A model generated the notes under the pieces. That model ran no database searches, had not been told where the DNA came from, and saw only the letters and a program-made list of their open reading frames with translations. From positions 889,344 to 953,343 of the forward strand of contig CAVUFH010000007.1 of the NCBI GenBank assembly GCA_963740835.1: a stretch of 64,000 nucleotides of DNA. The letters are read 5' to 3'. This stretch comes from CAVUFH01 sp963740835. Lineage in GTDB: Bacteria > Actinomycetota > Acidimicrobiia > IMCC26256 > PALSA-610. Shown piece after piece: positions 7,859 through 17,153 of this stretch (the first letter of the stretch is position 1; each line of letters starts with the position of its first letter). A program made the translations under genes and the position numbers.

Positions 7859-9553
7859 TCAATCTGCCGGGAGCGCGTACACGGAGCGGTCTCTGCCGGC
7901 GAACGTGGGTCGAGCAGTGAAGCCGAGTTGCTGCATCTCCGCCGCCCGCTCGTCGGTGAGCCAGTCGTTGTCGACGACGATGTCGCGCACGTGCAGGTCC
8001 CGCAGCGCCGCGATCGTCTGTTCACTGGGAAAATCGGCCATGTCCTTGCGCAGGTCGATGTAGCGCTCGGGGAAGAACCCGGAGTACCCATTGACGAGCG
8101 GATGGCCGTGCTCGAGTCCGAGGAGCATTGCCGTGGTGGTCTCGGCGTAGTCGATCGAGCTCGGGCTCGCCGGGAACGGGATCATTGCGACCGGCGCGTC
8201 CGGTCGGCGCGAGAGGTACGCAACCCAGTCGGCGTTGTGCCCTGGGATTGCGGGCTGGGTGTGCAGCGGAGTCTGTGCGACCTCGATGATCGCGAGTGCA
8301 GTGAGGGCGATGGCGAGGAGTGCGCCCCAGCGGTGCCACCAGCGCCACAGTGCGTCGAGGCCGAGCCCGGCGAGCAGCGCGACACCCACCTGGGTCAGTA
8401 CTGCGAACCGGTACGGGCTGCGGATGCGCGAGAGCCCGGGGAGGTGGTCGCGGAGGAGCTGGTACGGCGCCCAACCGAAGACATCGAGACCGAAGCCATC
8501 GGCCAGGAGAGAGGCGACGACGGCGACTGCGATGACCGCGATGATCCAACGCAGTTGCTTGCGCCGCGCACCGGCGAGGCCGAAGTACGCCAGCACGAGG
8601 AGGATCGTGCCCGGGTACAGCGCGAGCTGCGTGCCGTGCGCGGTACCGAGGAGCGGGAGGTGGGAGCCGAGCGCGGAGTCGCGCAAGCGGAACCAGTCGC
8701 GCGGGTTCGCGCCCAGATCGGCGACGACGTCACGCGGCCACGCGAACCCGCGGATGCGCGAGGACTGCGCGGCGAGGAACGGTCCCGCGAGGAGCAACAT
8801 AACGGCGCCGGCGATCGCCGCGTGCGCGAGTTGCGCCAAACGCGGCTTCGTCCGCAGGACCATGACGAGAGTGACGATTGCAAGTGCCACCAAGAGGAAG
8901 TACGCGTAGTACTCACTCGTGAGGAACGACACCGCGACCCATACCCCGACGATCGCGGCCGGTTGCCAGTCCGGGTGGCGGAAGTATCGGAACAGCGCGT
9001 CGAGCCCGAACAGCATCGGGAACACCATCATGAGCTGCAAGACACCGAGCTCGTTCGCGACGAACGGCAGCGCCACCATCAACGCGCCGCCGAGCGACGC
9101 GGGCACGAACCCGACCCCGACGCCGTCGAGCAGGCGGGCGGCGGCGACACCGTTCAGCGTGAGCGCGCCGAGCAGGATGAGGGCGTAGGCGACGGTCACG
9201 CCGATCCCGAGCAGCGTGAGGACGTGGAACACCGCGCCGGTCAGCGGTTGCGGGTCGGAGAACGCGAAGGCACCCCGCGTCGGCGAGAAGATCGGCGCGT
9301 TCCAGTAGCCGCGACGGAAGGGGCCGAGGCCGCGCGCGTTCCACTCCAACGTCCAGAGGTTGAAGCGCGCGACGGTCGCGACCGGTTCCGAACCGATGGG
9401 CAACTGGCTGCCCATCCGCCGGACGAGCGGCCACGTGACCGCGATGGCGACCGCGCCCAGACCGACCGGGCGCCAGATGTGGGGACGCAGGGACCGAAAG
9501 CTACGACGTCCGGCGCCGGCGCATGTAGATGAACGCACCACCACCGGCGGCAA
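7859..9553 (-). CDS. Multi-pass membrane protein, glycosyltransferase-C/PMT-like
   Basis: A protein of up to 564 residues with about eleven hydrophobic helices and a C-terminal soluble part of roughly 130 residues. The first loop (SQLPIGSEPVATVARFNLWTLEW) and the later soluble tail (WVAYLSRRPDAPVAMIPFPA, then YIDLRKDMADFP) resemble uncharacterised actinobacterial membrane proteins of the GT-C/YfhO type. The start is uncertain: the first helix lies close to the stop of the YcnI gene, so translation probably begins inside that gene (ATG 9553 or one of three GTG codons just after). No catalytic motif is certain, so the role is unassigned. Confidence 0.72.
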   Translation of the reverse strand: MPPVVVRSSTCAGAGRRSFRSLRPHIWRPVGLGAVAIAVTWPLVRRMGSQLPIGSEPVATVARFNLWTLEWNARGLGPFRRGYWNAPIFSPTRGAFAFSDPQPLTGAVFHVLTLLGIGVTVAYALILLGALTLNGVAAARLLDGVGVGFVPASLGGALMVALPFVANELGVLQLMMVFPMLFGLDALFRYFRHPDWQPAAIVGVWVAVSFLTSEYYAYFLLVALAIVTLVMVLRTKPRLAQLAHAAIAGAVMLLLAGPFLAAQSSRIRGFAWPRDVVADLGANPRDWFRLRDSALGSHLPLLGTAHGTQLALYPGTILLVLAYFGLAGARRKQLRWIIAVIAVAVVASLLADGFGLDVFGWAPYQLLRDHLPGLSRIRSPYRFAVLTQVGVALLAGLGLDALWRWWHRWGALLAIALTALAIIEVAQTPLHTQPAIPGHNADWVAYLSRRPDAPVAMIPFPASPSSIDYAETTTAMLLGLEHGHPLVNGYSGFFPERYIDLRKDMADFPSEQTIAALRDLHVRDIVVDNDWLTDERAAEMQQLGFTARPTFAGRDRSVYALPAD

Positions 9554-10169
9554 TGACGATCACCGCGATGACCACGACCGCGATCACCGTGCCGTTACTG
9601 TCGCTGCTGTCGCTCGTACTCGACGCTTCGTCGTGGTCATCGGCCGCGGTCGTCGAGTCGGTTCCTTCTTCGGCGTGGTGGTCTTCGTCGGCGGTCGCGC
9701 CGATCGTGAGCACGGGTGCCGGGTGATCGGGCTCCGGCCCACCCGGCGGTGTCGCTTCGATCCAGCGCACGACGTCGCCGTTGTCGTAGGTCTGCAGCGC
9801 GCGGAACTCGAGCGTCGTCGCGCCGGCGGGCAGCGTCGCGGTGAACGTCAGCTTCACCTCGTCTTCACCGGTCAGGGGGCCGCCGGTCCACGTGATCCGG
9901 TCCGCGCTGACCGTCGAGGTCCAGCCCGGGGTGTCGGCGACGCTCACCTCGGTGAGCGTCTGGCCCTCAGGGAAGGCGAGTTCGACCTTGTTCGTGCCCG
10001 CGTTGTCCATCTCGTTCGGGACGGTGACCGTCATCGTCGACGGCTGACCGGCTTCGGCGTCGTCGGAGGTGATCTCGACGTGGGCGAACGCAGGACTCGC
10101 CAGGGCCAGCACGACCGCGACGACGAGTGCGGCCGGGACCCAGCGCTTGGGCTTGAGGAGGGTTGTCAT
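9501..10169 (-). CDS. YcnI/DUF1775 family copper-handling membrane-anchored protein
   Basis: A 222-residue protein with an N-terminal signal peptide. After cleavage at about ASPAFA it begins HVEITSDDAEAG; the histidine at the mature N-terminus is the copper-binding residue of the family. The DUF1775 beta-sandwich is followed by an acidic His/Asp/Ser-rich linker and a single C-terminal helix with an RRRR anchor. YcnI proteins bind copper outside the membrane. The downstream multi-TM gene overlaps it, so the two are probably co-transcribed. Confidence 0.88.
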   Translation of the reverse strand: MTTLLKPKRWVPAALVVAVVLALASPAFAHVEITSDDAEAGQPSTMTVTVPNEMDNAGTNKVELAFPEGQTLTEVSVADTPGWTSTVSADRITWTGGPLTGEDEVKLTFTATLPAGATTLEFRALQTYDNGDVVRWIEATPPGGPEPDHPAPVLTIGATADEDHHAEEGTDSTTAADDHDEASSTSDSSDSNGTVIAVVVIAVIVIAAGGGAFIYMRRRRTS

Positions 10170-10339
10170 CGGAGGAGTAGTCGCTCGCCGGACCGTTCCG
10201 GTTCCCGGACCGAGGATTGCAGAGGGGCTCAGGGTCGAATCGATGAGCGTCGATCGTGAGTACAGGCGCTCCCCGGTCTCCTATTGTCAACGCCCCCGGG
10301 GCGGCCGACGGCCGCTCTCCAGTTCCACGGCGGGCCCCA

Positions 10340-11188
10340 ATGACACTGGCGTACGTGCATCCGCCCGCGGGTTGGGAGCGGCTGGGCTCGCGCGGCTGGG
10401 GTCCGTTCGTCACGCGCGAACAATTCCGGACGCCGAGCGGCGAGATCGTCACGTGGGAGTCGCGTGCCCACCGCAAGCGCCGGTTCCGCGCGCTCGGACA
10501 ACGCGACTCGACGTGGTTCGCGCCGAAGGCCGTCGCGTGGTGGGTCGGCGTGCTGTTCATGGTCGGTTCCGCGTGCTTCGCGCTCGGTGCGCTTCCCGGC
10601 TATCTCGATCTGGTCGGCACGACCGCGGACAACGTCACGTACTTCGTCGGCTCGCTGTTCTTCACGTCCGCCGGGTTCCTGCAGTACTGGGAGGTCGTCA
10701 ACGCGCCGATCACCCTCGACGGCGCACCTCGCGGCCGCCATCGCGTGTTCGCATGGGAACCGCGCCGCATCGACTGGTGGGCCACAGCCATCCAGTTCGT
10801 CGGCACCCTCTCCTTCAACGTCAGTACCGGCTTCGCGCTCGTGACCGAGCTCAACGCCTCACAGGTGAACCGTGTGGTGTGGCGACCCGATGCCATCGGT
10901 TCCGGCTGCTTCCTGGTGGCGAGCGCGCTCGCCTGGGCGGAGGTGAGCCACGGCCGGCTCTTCCGCCCGCGGTTCAACCTCTCCGGTTGGATCGCAATGC
11001 TGAACCTGTTGGGCTCCGTGGCGTTCGGCGTTTCCGCGATCGCGGCGAAGGTCGTGTCGGGCAGCGGCGAACCCCGCAATGTCGAGCTCGTCAACCTCGG
11101 CACGTTCATCGGCGCGCTGTGCTTCCTCGTCGGTGCGCTCCTCCTGCTGCCCGAACGCACCGAGGAAACCGCGACCGTCTCGGCGTGA
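10340..11188 (+). CDS. YrhK-like multi-pass membrane protein
   Basis: A 282-residue protein with about seven hydrophobic segments. Repeated pieces such as YFVGSLFFTSAGFLQYWEVV and GTFIGALCFLVGALLLLPE follow the YrhK-domain pattern. ATG 10340 (MTLAYVHP) is chosen; the longer in-frame ATG at 10256 adds a low-complexity Pro/Ala tail. Function unknown. It is divergent from the YcnI gene. Confidence 0.72.
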   Translation: MTLAYVHPPAGWERLGSRGWGPFVTREQFRTPSGEIVTWESRAHRKRRFRALGQRDSTWFAPKAVAWWVGVLFMVGSACFALGALPGYLDLVGTTADNVTYFVGSLFFTSAGFLQYWEVVNAPITLDGAPRGRHRVFAWEPRRIDWWATAIQFVGTLSFNVSTGFALVTELNASQVNRVVWRPDAIGSGCFLVASALAWAEVSHGRLFRPRFNLSGWIAMLNLLGSVAFGVSAIAAKVVSGSGEPRNVELVNLGTFIGALCFLVGALLLLPERTEETATVSA

Positions 11189-11194
11189 GGCAGG

Positions 11195-11455
11195 ATGGGC
11201 CGCATGCCTGACGGTTCCCTCCTCGAGCACCCACTGCTCGAAGGACGCGTCGCGGTCATCACGGGCAGCGGGCGCGGGATCGGGCGCGCGCATGCGCTGC
11301 GGTGTGCCGCGTGCGGCGCGCGTGTCGTGGTGAACGACATCGGCGTGTCGATCACCGGAGAGCCGACCGACGAACGGCCCGGCGACGAGGTCGTGCGGAC
11401 CATCCGGGAGATGCGCGGCGAAGCGGTGCTCGACGAGCGCTGCAAGCTCGAGTGA
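11195..11455 (+). pseudogene. Truncated short-chain dehydrogenase (N-terminal remnant)
   Basis: The 86-residue frame carries the start of an SDR Rossmann fold: GRVAVITGSGRGIGRAHALR (the TGxxxGIG cofactor site), then ARVVVNDIGVSITGE and a helix EVVRTIREMRGEAV. It stops there, where a complete SDR would need a further 170 or so residues including the Asn-Ser-Tyr-Lys set. No other frame continues the fold before the GMC gene begins on the opposite strand. The gene has therefore lost its 3' part by deletion. Confidence 0.75.
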
Positions 11456-11479
11456 GCGCGGCGACGCAGACGATCGCAG

Positions 11480-12985
11480 CTAGGAGGACGCGCACAGCTT
11501 CGTGGCGAGGCGCTCGGCCACCGCGACCGTTGTGAGGTGTGTATTGGCTTTCGGCAGATCGGGCAGCACCGATGCGTCGCACACACGCAACGATTCGTAG
11601 CCGATCACGCGGCAGTCGAGATCGACCACGGCGGCCGCATCGTCCGGCGCACCCATGCGGCAGGTGCACGCGGCGTGCACGTAATCGGTGACGTTCTCGC
11701 GCAGCCACGCGTCGATCGCGTCTTCGGTTCCGAGCTCGTCGATCGGTGTCGTCAACGCCATCACCCCGTCGATCACTTCGGCGAGCGCCGGCTCGCGCAC
11801 GAGATCGACGACTCGCCGCACGCCGTCGCGCAGGCGTACGAGGTCGCGATCGTCGGTGAGCATCCGGAACTCGACGGTCGGGTCGACGAGCGGATCCGCC
11901 GACTGCAACCGAACCGACCCGGACGAGAACACGCGCATCACCGCGGTCATGAGCCGGCCACCCGCGAGCGCGTCTGCAGTCGGCCCGACGCCGTCGAACC
12001 AGACGATCTGCATGTCGTTTGGTCCGGCGTCGGGGAGGCCGGATGTGTACCGGAGCATCGACGTGAACACCGATGCATCGGGGTCGGTCAGGCGAGCCGG
12101 CTCCTTCAGCGCCAGTTCGAAGCCGGGTGTCGCGGCGTGATCCTTGAGGCCGGCGCCAACCGGGAGGCCGTCGCGCTCGCCGATACCCGAGCGCAGCAGG
12201 ATCGCGGGCGAATGGATCGCGCCGGCGCTGAGGATGACGAGACGCGCCTCGATCTCCTCGCCGCTCGCGGTCCGCACCCCGACGGCACGGTGGCCGTCGA
12301 GCACAACCTGATCGACCAGCACGTCGCCCCGCACCGAAAGGTTCGGACGGTCGCGCGCGCCATCGAGGTACGCGTCGTTCGTCGACACGCGGTATCCGTC
12401 ACGGACGGTACGCGCGACCCGGCTCACGCCGGTCGCGTCGGGCGCGTGGTAGTCGTCACACGTCGCGTATCCGCGCGCGGTCGCAGCCGCGCGCACCACC
12501 CGGTCGAGCGGCGCCCGCGCGTCGATCGGAAGGCGGCAGAGCGGGATCGGACCGCCGCGCCCGTGCCCACCGTCGCCGCCGTAGTCGACATCGTCCTCGA
12601 TCCGCAGGAACGCTTCGCGCATCTCCGGCCAGCCCCAGCCCGCGCACCCGAGTTCGCCGGCCCAACGTTCGTAGTCGTCGACGGTGCCGCGGATGGCACC
12701 CATCCCGTTGATCGCCGACGAACCACCCGCGCCGAATCCGCGCACATACAGCGACGGGGCCTGACGGGGCGCGCGCGTCGCCACCAGATTCGGCCACATC
12801 CGGCCCGGCTCCGACACCCCGCGGAAGAAGTTCGGTGATCGCAACGCGGCGGGCGCGTCCGCGCCCGCGTGATCCGGACCGGCCTCGAGCAGCAGCACCG
12901 ACGCGGGTTGGGCCTCCGAGAGTCGCGCCGCGAGCACCGCGCCCGCGGATCCGGCACCCACGATCACGACATCGGCCCCCGCCAT
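11480..12985 (-). CDS. GMC family oxidoreductase (FAD-dependent)
   Basis: A 501-residue flavoprotein of the glucose-methanol-choline family. The N-terminus has the FAD-binding DVVIVGAGSAGAVLAARLSE; GFGAGGSSAINGMGAIRG is the GMC signature 1; LVILSAGAIHSPAILLRSGI is signature 2. The C-terminal domain has TDYVHAACTCRMG with the catalytic His, and ends on the second active-site His region LPKANTHLTTVAVAE. ATG 12985 is favoured over the ATG at 13018 because GGGAGGGG stands directly before it. Probably oxidises an alcohol or sterol-like substrate. Confidence 0.92.
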   Translation of the reverse strand: MAGADVVIVGAGSAGAVLAARLSEAQPASVLLLEAGPDHAGADAPAALRSPNFFRGVSEPGRMWPNLVATRAPRQAPSLYVRGFGAGGSSAINGMGAIRGTVDDYERWAGELGCAGWGWPEMREAFLRIEDDVDYGGDGGHGRGGPIPLCRLPIDARAPLDRVVRAAATARGYATCDDYHAPDATGVSRVARTVRDGYRVSTNDAYLDGARDRPNLSVRGDVLVDQVVLDGHRAVGVRTASGEEIEARLVILSAGAIHSPAILLRSGIGERDGLPVGAGLKDHAATPGFELALKEPARLTDPDASVFTSMLRYTSGLPDAGPNDMQIVWFDGVGPTADALAGGRLMTAVMRVFSSGSVRLQSADPLVDPTVEFRMLTDDRDLVRLRDGVRRVVDLVREPALAEVIDGVMALTTPIDELGTEDAIDAWLRENVTDYVHAACTCRMGAPDDAAAVVDLDCRVIGYESLRVCDASVLPDLPKANTHLTTVAVAERLATKLCASS

Positions 12986-13107
12986 CGCCCCTCCCATCGC
13001 CCGAGGTGCTAATTCCACTACATCTGATGTGCGAGGTGTCCAACCAGCTCAGGGGTGCGGGCAAGCAGGTCGATACACGCACGACCTGTCGGCGAGGAGC
13101 GCCTGCC

Positions 13108-13776
13108 ATGAACACCTGTTCGCACTGCGGCTACTTGATGCCGGAATCCTGGGCGACGTGCCGGCGTTGCCAGTCGCCGGTGCCGGTGCGCGTTCCCGAG
13201 CCCGCGCTCTCGGCGCCCGCCGGCGCCGACTTCTCGCCCGCCCCTCCCGCCGCGCCGGCGTGGGCACCGCCGCAAGACGCGGACGTGACGATCCACACCT
13301 TGGATGTGCCGGTGTGGTGGCAGGATCCGCGTTTCGCACTCGCGCTCACCGGCCTCGGGTTCGTGTGCATCCTGGCGGCCGCGTTCGCGCTCCCGTGGAT
13401 GGAGTTCGGTGGCTTCGTGCGCGCCAGCCTCTCGTACCGAGACGCGCAGGAGTTCCTCAGCGCGCGCGACTCCTTCACCCGCCTCGCGCTCGATCTCGGG
13501 CCGATCATCCTGCTCGCCGACATGCTGCTCGTCGGCTGGCGGCTCGCGACCACGGGTCGCATCGGCCATGAAGCGATCGCGGCGCCGGCCGGACTCGTGC
13601 TGCTCGTGCTCTACGTCGCGAACCAGATCCAGGGCATGGCGGTCGGCATCAACGGCACCGGCACCGACGGCGTGTTCGGCATCCACGCGAGCATCGGGAG
13701 CGGCCCCTGGCTGGCACTGTTCGGCTGCGGGTGCCTGATCGGCGGCGGGGTGTTCGGACCGCGCGCCCGCGTCTGA
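13108..13776 (+). CDS. Zinc-ribbon membrane protein
   Basis: A 222-residue protein. The start MNTCSHCGYLMPESWATCRR gives two CxxC knuckles (Cys-4/Cys-7 and Cys-18/Cys-21) of a zinc ribbon. A Pro/Ala-rich linker follows, then four hydrophobic segments (ALTGLGFVCILAAAFALPWM and later). GAGGAGCGCC precedes the ATG. Function unknown; zinc-ribbon-plus-TM proteins of this sort are common in actinomycetes. Confidence 0.72.
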   Translation: MNTCSHCGYLMPESWATCRRCQSPVPVRVPEPALSAPAGADFSPAPPAAPAWAPPQDADVTIHTLDVPVWWQDPRFALALTGLGFVCILAAAFALPWMEFGGFVRASLSYRDAQEFLSARDSFTRLALDLGPIILLADMLLVGWRLATTGRIGHEAIAAPAGLVLLVLYVANQIQGMAVGINGTGTDGVFGIHASIGSGPWLALFGCGCLIGGGVFGPRARV

Positions 13777-13778
13777 GT

Positions 13779-14810
13779 TCAGTCCGCCTTCTCCGCGTGA
13801 CCGCCGAATTCGCTCCGCATCGCGGAGAGGATCTTGTCCGTGAACTCGCCGAGCCCGCGCGACTCGAAGCGCTCGATCAGCGCCGCGGTGATGACCGGCG
13901 CGGGCACACCCTCGTCGATCGCGGCGAGCACGGTCCACCGCCCTTCGCCCGAGTCGGAGACGCGTCCTGCGAATTCGTCCAGGCGCGGTGAACGCGCGAG
14001 CGCGTCGGCGACGAGATCGACGAGCCACGACGAGATGACCGAACCGCGCCGCCACACCTCCGCAACTTCGCCGACGTCGATCTCGTACTGATACGCCTCG
14101 GGATCGCGTAGCGGCGTCGTCTCCGCGTCGACGACGTACGGATGGAGCCCCGCGTCCGCGTGCTTGATGATGCTCAACCCTTCGGCGATCGCGGCCATCA
14201 TCCCGTACTCGATCCCGTTGTGGACCATCTTCACGAAGTGGCCCGCGCCGTTCGGACCGCAGTGCAGGTACCCCTCCGACGCGGTCCCGTCCGACCGGGT
14301 TCTCCCGGGTGTCGGATCGGCCATCCCGGCACCGGGTGCGATCGTCTTGAACACCGGATCGAGCCGCGCGACCGGTTCCTCCTCACCGCCGATCATCAGA
14401 CAGAAGCCCCGCTCGAGCCCGAACACACCGCCCGACGTCCCGACGTCGACGTAGTGGATCTGGTTCGCCGCGAGTGCCTTCGCCCGCGCGATGTCGTCGC
14501 GGTAGTACGAGTTGCCGCCGTCGATCACCGCGTCGTCGGGCGCGAGCAGCGGCGCGAGCTGGTCGAGCGTGGGCTGCACGATCGCCGCGGGCAGCATCAG
14601 CCACAGGTTCCGCGGCGGCTCGAGCTTGGCGACGAAGTCCGCGAGCGACGACGCGCCGACGGCACCTTCGGCCTCGAGGTTCTTCACCGCGAGCTCGTTG
14701 ACGTCGAAAACGACGCACCGGTGGCCATCGCGCATCAGGCGGCGGACGAGGTTCGCGCCCATACGCCCGAGACCGATCATGCCGAGCTGCGTCGGCCTGT
14801 CAGTTGTCAT
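13779..14810 (-). CDS. gnd: 6-phosphogluconate dehydrogenase, decarboxylating (short form)
   Basis: A 343-residue enzyme that oxidises 6-phosphogluconate to ribulose 5-phosphate and CO2. The N-terminus has the dinucleotide motif MIGLGRMGANLVRRLMRDGH, followed by DGGNSYYRDD and the active-site region GHFVKMVHNGIEYGMM with the catalytic lysine. The length matches the short, usually NAD-dependent 6PGDH class. ATG 14810 overlaps the stop of the glucokinase gene by 4 bp (ATGA), so the two are translationally coupled in a glucose oxidation route. Confidence 0.93.
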   Translation of the reverse strand: MTTDRPTQLGMIGLGRMGANLVRRLMRDGHRCVVFDVNELAVKNLEAEGAVGASSLADFVAKLEPPRNLWLMLPAAIVQPTLDQLAPLLAPDDAVIDGGNSYYRDDIARAKALAANQIHYVDVGTSGGVFGLERGFCLMIGGEEEPVARLDPVFKTIAPGAGMADPTPGRTRSDGTASEGYLHCGPNGAGHFVKMVHNGIEYGMMAAIAEGLSIIKHADAGLHPYVVDAETTPLRDPEAYQYEIDVGEVAEVWRRGSVISSWLVDLVADALARSPRLDEFAGRVSDSGEGRWTVLAAIDEGVPAPVITAALIERFESRGLGEFTDKILSAMRSEFGGHAEKAD

Positions 14811-15580
14811 TGATGAGACTCCTCCGGAACCGGCGCGACGAGCGCGGCGCCGACGATGCCGGCGTCGTTGTGCAACTGCGCGGGAACGATCTCCGTGCGC
14901 AGGTCGATGTAGGGCAGGAACTTGTCGGCGTGCTTGCTCACGCCACCGCCGACGATGAAGAGGCGCGGCCACAACAAACGCTCGAGGAGCTGGAGGTAGC
15001 GCTCCAGTCGCGTTGCCCACCGCTTCCACGAGAGATCGTCGTATTCGCGCACTGACGCCGAGGCCCAGTCCTCGGCGTCTTCGTGGTGCAACGGCAGGTG
15101 CCCGAACTCGGTGTTCGGCACCAGTACACCGTCAACGAACAGCGCGCTCCCGATGCCTGTGCCGAGCGTGATCAGCACGACGACACCGTCGCGGCCTACG
15201 CCGGCACCGAACCGAACTTCGGCGATGCCGGCCGCGTCCGCATCGTTGATCACCGCTACGGGGCGGCCGGTCGACGCGCCGAAGAGCTCGACCGCGTCGA
15301 CACCGATCCACTCGTGGTCGATGTTCGCCGCGGTCTCGACGACACCTGCGCGCACGACGGCCGGCAGCGTCAAGCCGACCGGACCGGGCACGTCGAGCCG
15401 GGCGAGCACCTCGCTGACGACATCCGCGATGCTGGTGGGCGTGGCCGGCACCGGCGTGACCAAGCGCACGCGTTCCGCGGTGAGCGCGCCGCGCGCCCGA
15501 TCGACCGGCGCGGCCTTGATGCCGCTCCCACCGATGTCGACCCCGACGACTGGGATCGGTTCAGCTTGCGTATCCGCCAT
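14807..15580 (-). CDS. ppgK: Polyphosphate glucokinase (ROK family)
   Basis: A 257-residue protein that phosphorylates glucose with polyphosphate (and often ATP). It shows the actinobacterial PPGK layout: VVGVDIGGSGIKAAPVD (phosphate-binding loop), TAANIDHEWIGVDA, AVINDADAAGIAEVRFGAG, VVLITLGTGIGSALFVDGVL, PNTEFGHLPL and a final NDAGIVGAALVA. The ATG at 15580 is chosen over an upstream ATG whose extension has no family match. It is the first gene of a two-gene operon with gnd. Confidence 0.93.
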   Translation of the reverse strand: MADTQAEPIPVVGVDIGGSGIKAAPVDRARGALTAERVRLVTPVPATPTSIADVVSEVLARLDVPGPVGLTLPAVVRAGVVETAANIDHEWIGVDAVELFGASTGRPVAVINDADAAGIAEVRFGAGVGRDGVVVLITLGTGIGSALFVDGVLVPNTEFGHLPLHHEDAEDWASASVREYDDLSWKRWATRLERYLQLLERLLWPRLFIVGGGVSKHADKFLPYIDLRTEIVPAQLHNDAGIVGAALVAPVPEESHQ

Positions 15581-15687
15581 CGCGTGCCTCCGACCCTGAT
15601 TTGGGCCTGCCCGCGTCCGTCGGCGCGCAGGCGTCTCGTAGTCTCGCTGGAAGCCGCCCACGCCACCAACCATGGAGGAATCCCTCG

Positions 15688-16656
15688 ATGTTCGCCGCGC
15701 GTGGACGACCGCTCCGAGCGGCCATCATCGGGTGCACCGTGCTGTTGGTGGCGGCCGCGTGCGGCGGCTCGAGCGACGACGCCACCGGCACGCCGCACGC
15801 GACGACAACGTCCGACTCACCCACGTCAGCTGCCGGCACGGATACGAGCACCGCGACCGCCGGAACCGGTGCATCGACGCCCGCGTGCCGCGGCGCCCCC
15901 GCCCCCGCGCGCTACGACCATGTGGTGGTCGTCGTGATGGAGAACAAGAGCTGGGGTGATGTCCTCGAGGGTCAGAGTCCGTGGTTGACCGCGCGCAAGG
16001 ACGAGTGCTTCACCGCGACCGACTTCGCCCAGTCCGCGTCGCCGTCGCGTCCCAACTACATCACGCTTGTCGCGGGTGCGTCGTACGGATGTGAAGGATC
16101 GAACGCGGACCCGCCCGGCGGCTGCACACCGCCGTCGCCATCGTTGTTCAAGCAGGTCATCGACGCGGGCGGCACCGCGAAGAACTACCTCGGCGGCGCG
16201 CAGTCCGCGTGTGATCTGACGAGCAGTGGACAGTACGCGGTGAAACACGCGCCGTGGCCGTACTTCACGCACGAGGGCGCACTGTGCACCGCCAACGCGC
16301 CGGCGGTCAGCTCGTCCGGCTTCCTCGATCCCGCGCACCTGCCGACGCTCGCATTCGTCAGCCCTGACCTCTGCGACGACACCCACGACTGCGACGTCGA
16401 CGTCGGAGACAGGTACCTCGACACTCTGCTCTCACCCATCCTCGCGAGTTCGACCTACGGAGCAGGCAAGACCGCGGTGATCGTCGTCTACGACGAATAC
16501 ACGCCGTTGCCGAACGTCCTGATGTCGGAGTCCGTTCACCCCGGCTCCACCACCGCGGCCGCCTCCGACAACCTGCTGTTCCACACGTTCGAGTCGATGC
16601 TGGGCGTACCACTACTCGTCGGCAGCGGCGACCTCCGCAGTGCGTCGGGCTTATGA
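15688..16656 (+). CDS. Secreted phosphoesterase (acid phosphatase-like) lipoprotein
   Basis: A 322-residue lipoprotein of the phosphoesterase family PF04185 (AcpA/phospholipase C-like). The signal ends at the lipobox VAAAC (Cys-25), and a long Thr/Ser/Asp-rich linker follows. The catalytic domain starts at DHVVVVVMENKSWGDVLEG (metal-binding Asp/Glu-Asn), with QSASPSRPNYITLVAGASYG holding the nucleophile Ser/Thr region and KTAVIVVYDEYTP the second metal-site acid. GGAGGA precedes the ATG. Probably releases phosphate from phosphate esters outside the cell. A thioesterase-like gene overlaps its stop by 4 bp. Confidence 0.88.
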   Translation: MFAARGRPLRAAIIGCTVLLVAAACGGSSDDATGTPHATTTSDSPTSAAGTDTSTATAGTGASTPACRGAPAPARYDHVVVVVMENKSWGDVLEGQSPWLTARKDECFTATDFAQSASPSRPNYITLVAGASYGCEGSNADPPGGCTPPSPSLFKQVIDAGGTAKNYLGGAQSACDLTSSGQYAVKHAPWPYFTHEGALCTANAPAVSSSGFLDPAHLPTLAFVSPDLCDDTHDCDVDVGDRYLDTLLSPILASSTYGAGKTAVIVVYDEYTPLPNVLMSESVHPGSTTAAASDNLLFHTFESMLGVPLLVGSGDLRSASGL

Positions 16657-17099
16657 GCGAGATCCTGACGCGTTGGTCGGTGCTGCACGAGCGCACGGTC
16701 GCACCGGAGGACATCGACGACAGCGGCGCGGTGCGCAGCGCGGTCGTAGCCGGATGGATCCAAAACGCGGTCGATGCCTACCTCGAGCAGTGCCGCGCCC
16801 TCGCGTCGACCGTCGCGCGCGCCGGCCTGACATTGGACCGCCGTTACCGCCCCCCGGACTCCGACGCACTCCCCGGACGACCTGCGAGTGCGGTGCTCAC
16901 TGCCAGTGCGACCGAGTACTCCCCGACCTCGTTCACGATCGCGCTGCGCATCCGCTCGTCCGGAGGCGACGACGAGCGGGCGCTGAACGTCCGGTGTGAG
17001 GTTCGCGCGCACGACGCCGCCGGTGCGCCGTACGAGTTCGCCGACGACGTGCGCGACGAGCTCATCGCGCTCGAGCATGCCGCCCGCCACTTCAACTGA
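16653..17099 (+). CDS. Hot-dog-fold thioesterase-like protein
   Basis: A 148-residue protein with the features of a 4HBT-type fold: an N-terminal strand RWSVLHERTVAPEDIDDSG, a long helix AVVAGWIQNAVDAYLEQCRA, and later strands VLTASATEYSPTSFTIALRI and LNVRCEVRAHD. The ATG overlaps the upstream phosphoesterase stop (ATGA), so it is translationally coupled to it. The substrate is unknown and the family call is moderate. Confidence 0.65.
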   Translation: MSEILTRWSVLHERTVAPEDIDDSGAVRSAVVAGWIQNAVDAYLEQCRALASTVARAGLTLDRRYRPPDSDALPGRPASAVLTASATEYSPTSFTIALRIRSSGGDDERALNVRCEVRAHDAAGAPYEFADDVRDELIALEHAARHFN

Positions 17100-17153
17100 G
17101 GTCAGGGGCGGGCGGTGCGGTGAGTTCCGCGTCGTCGCACAGTCAGTTCCACC

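Noticed and set aside
7928..9532. 534-residue open frame on the plus strand
   Set aside because: Extremely charged Arg/Glu/Asp-rich sequence antisense to the multi-TM membrane gene; a GC-bias shadow.
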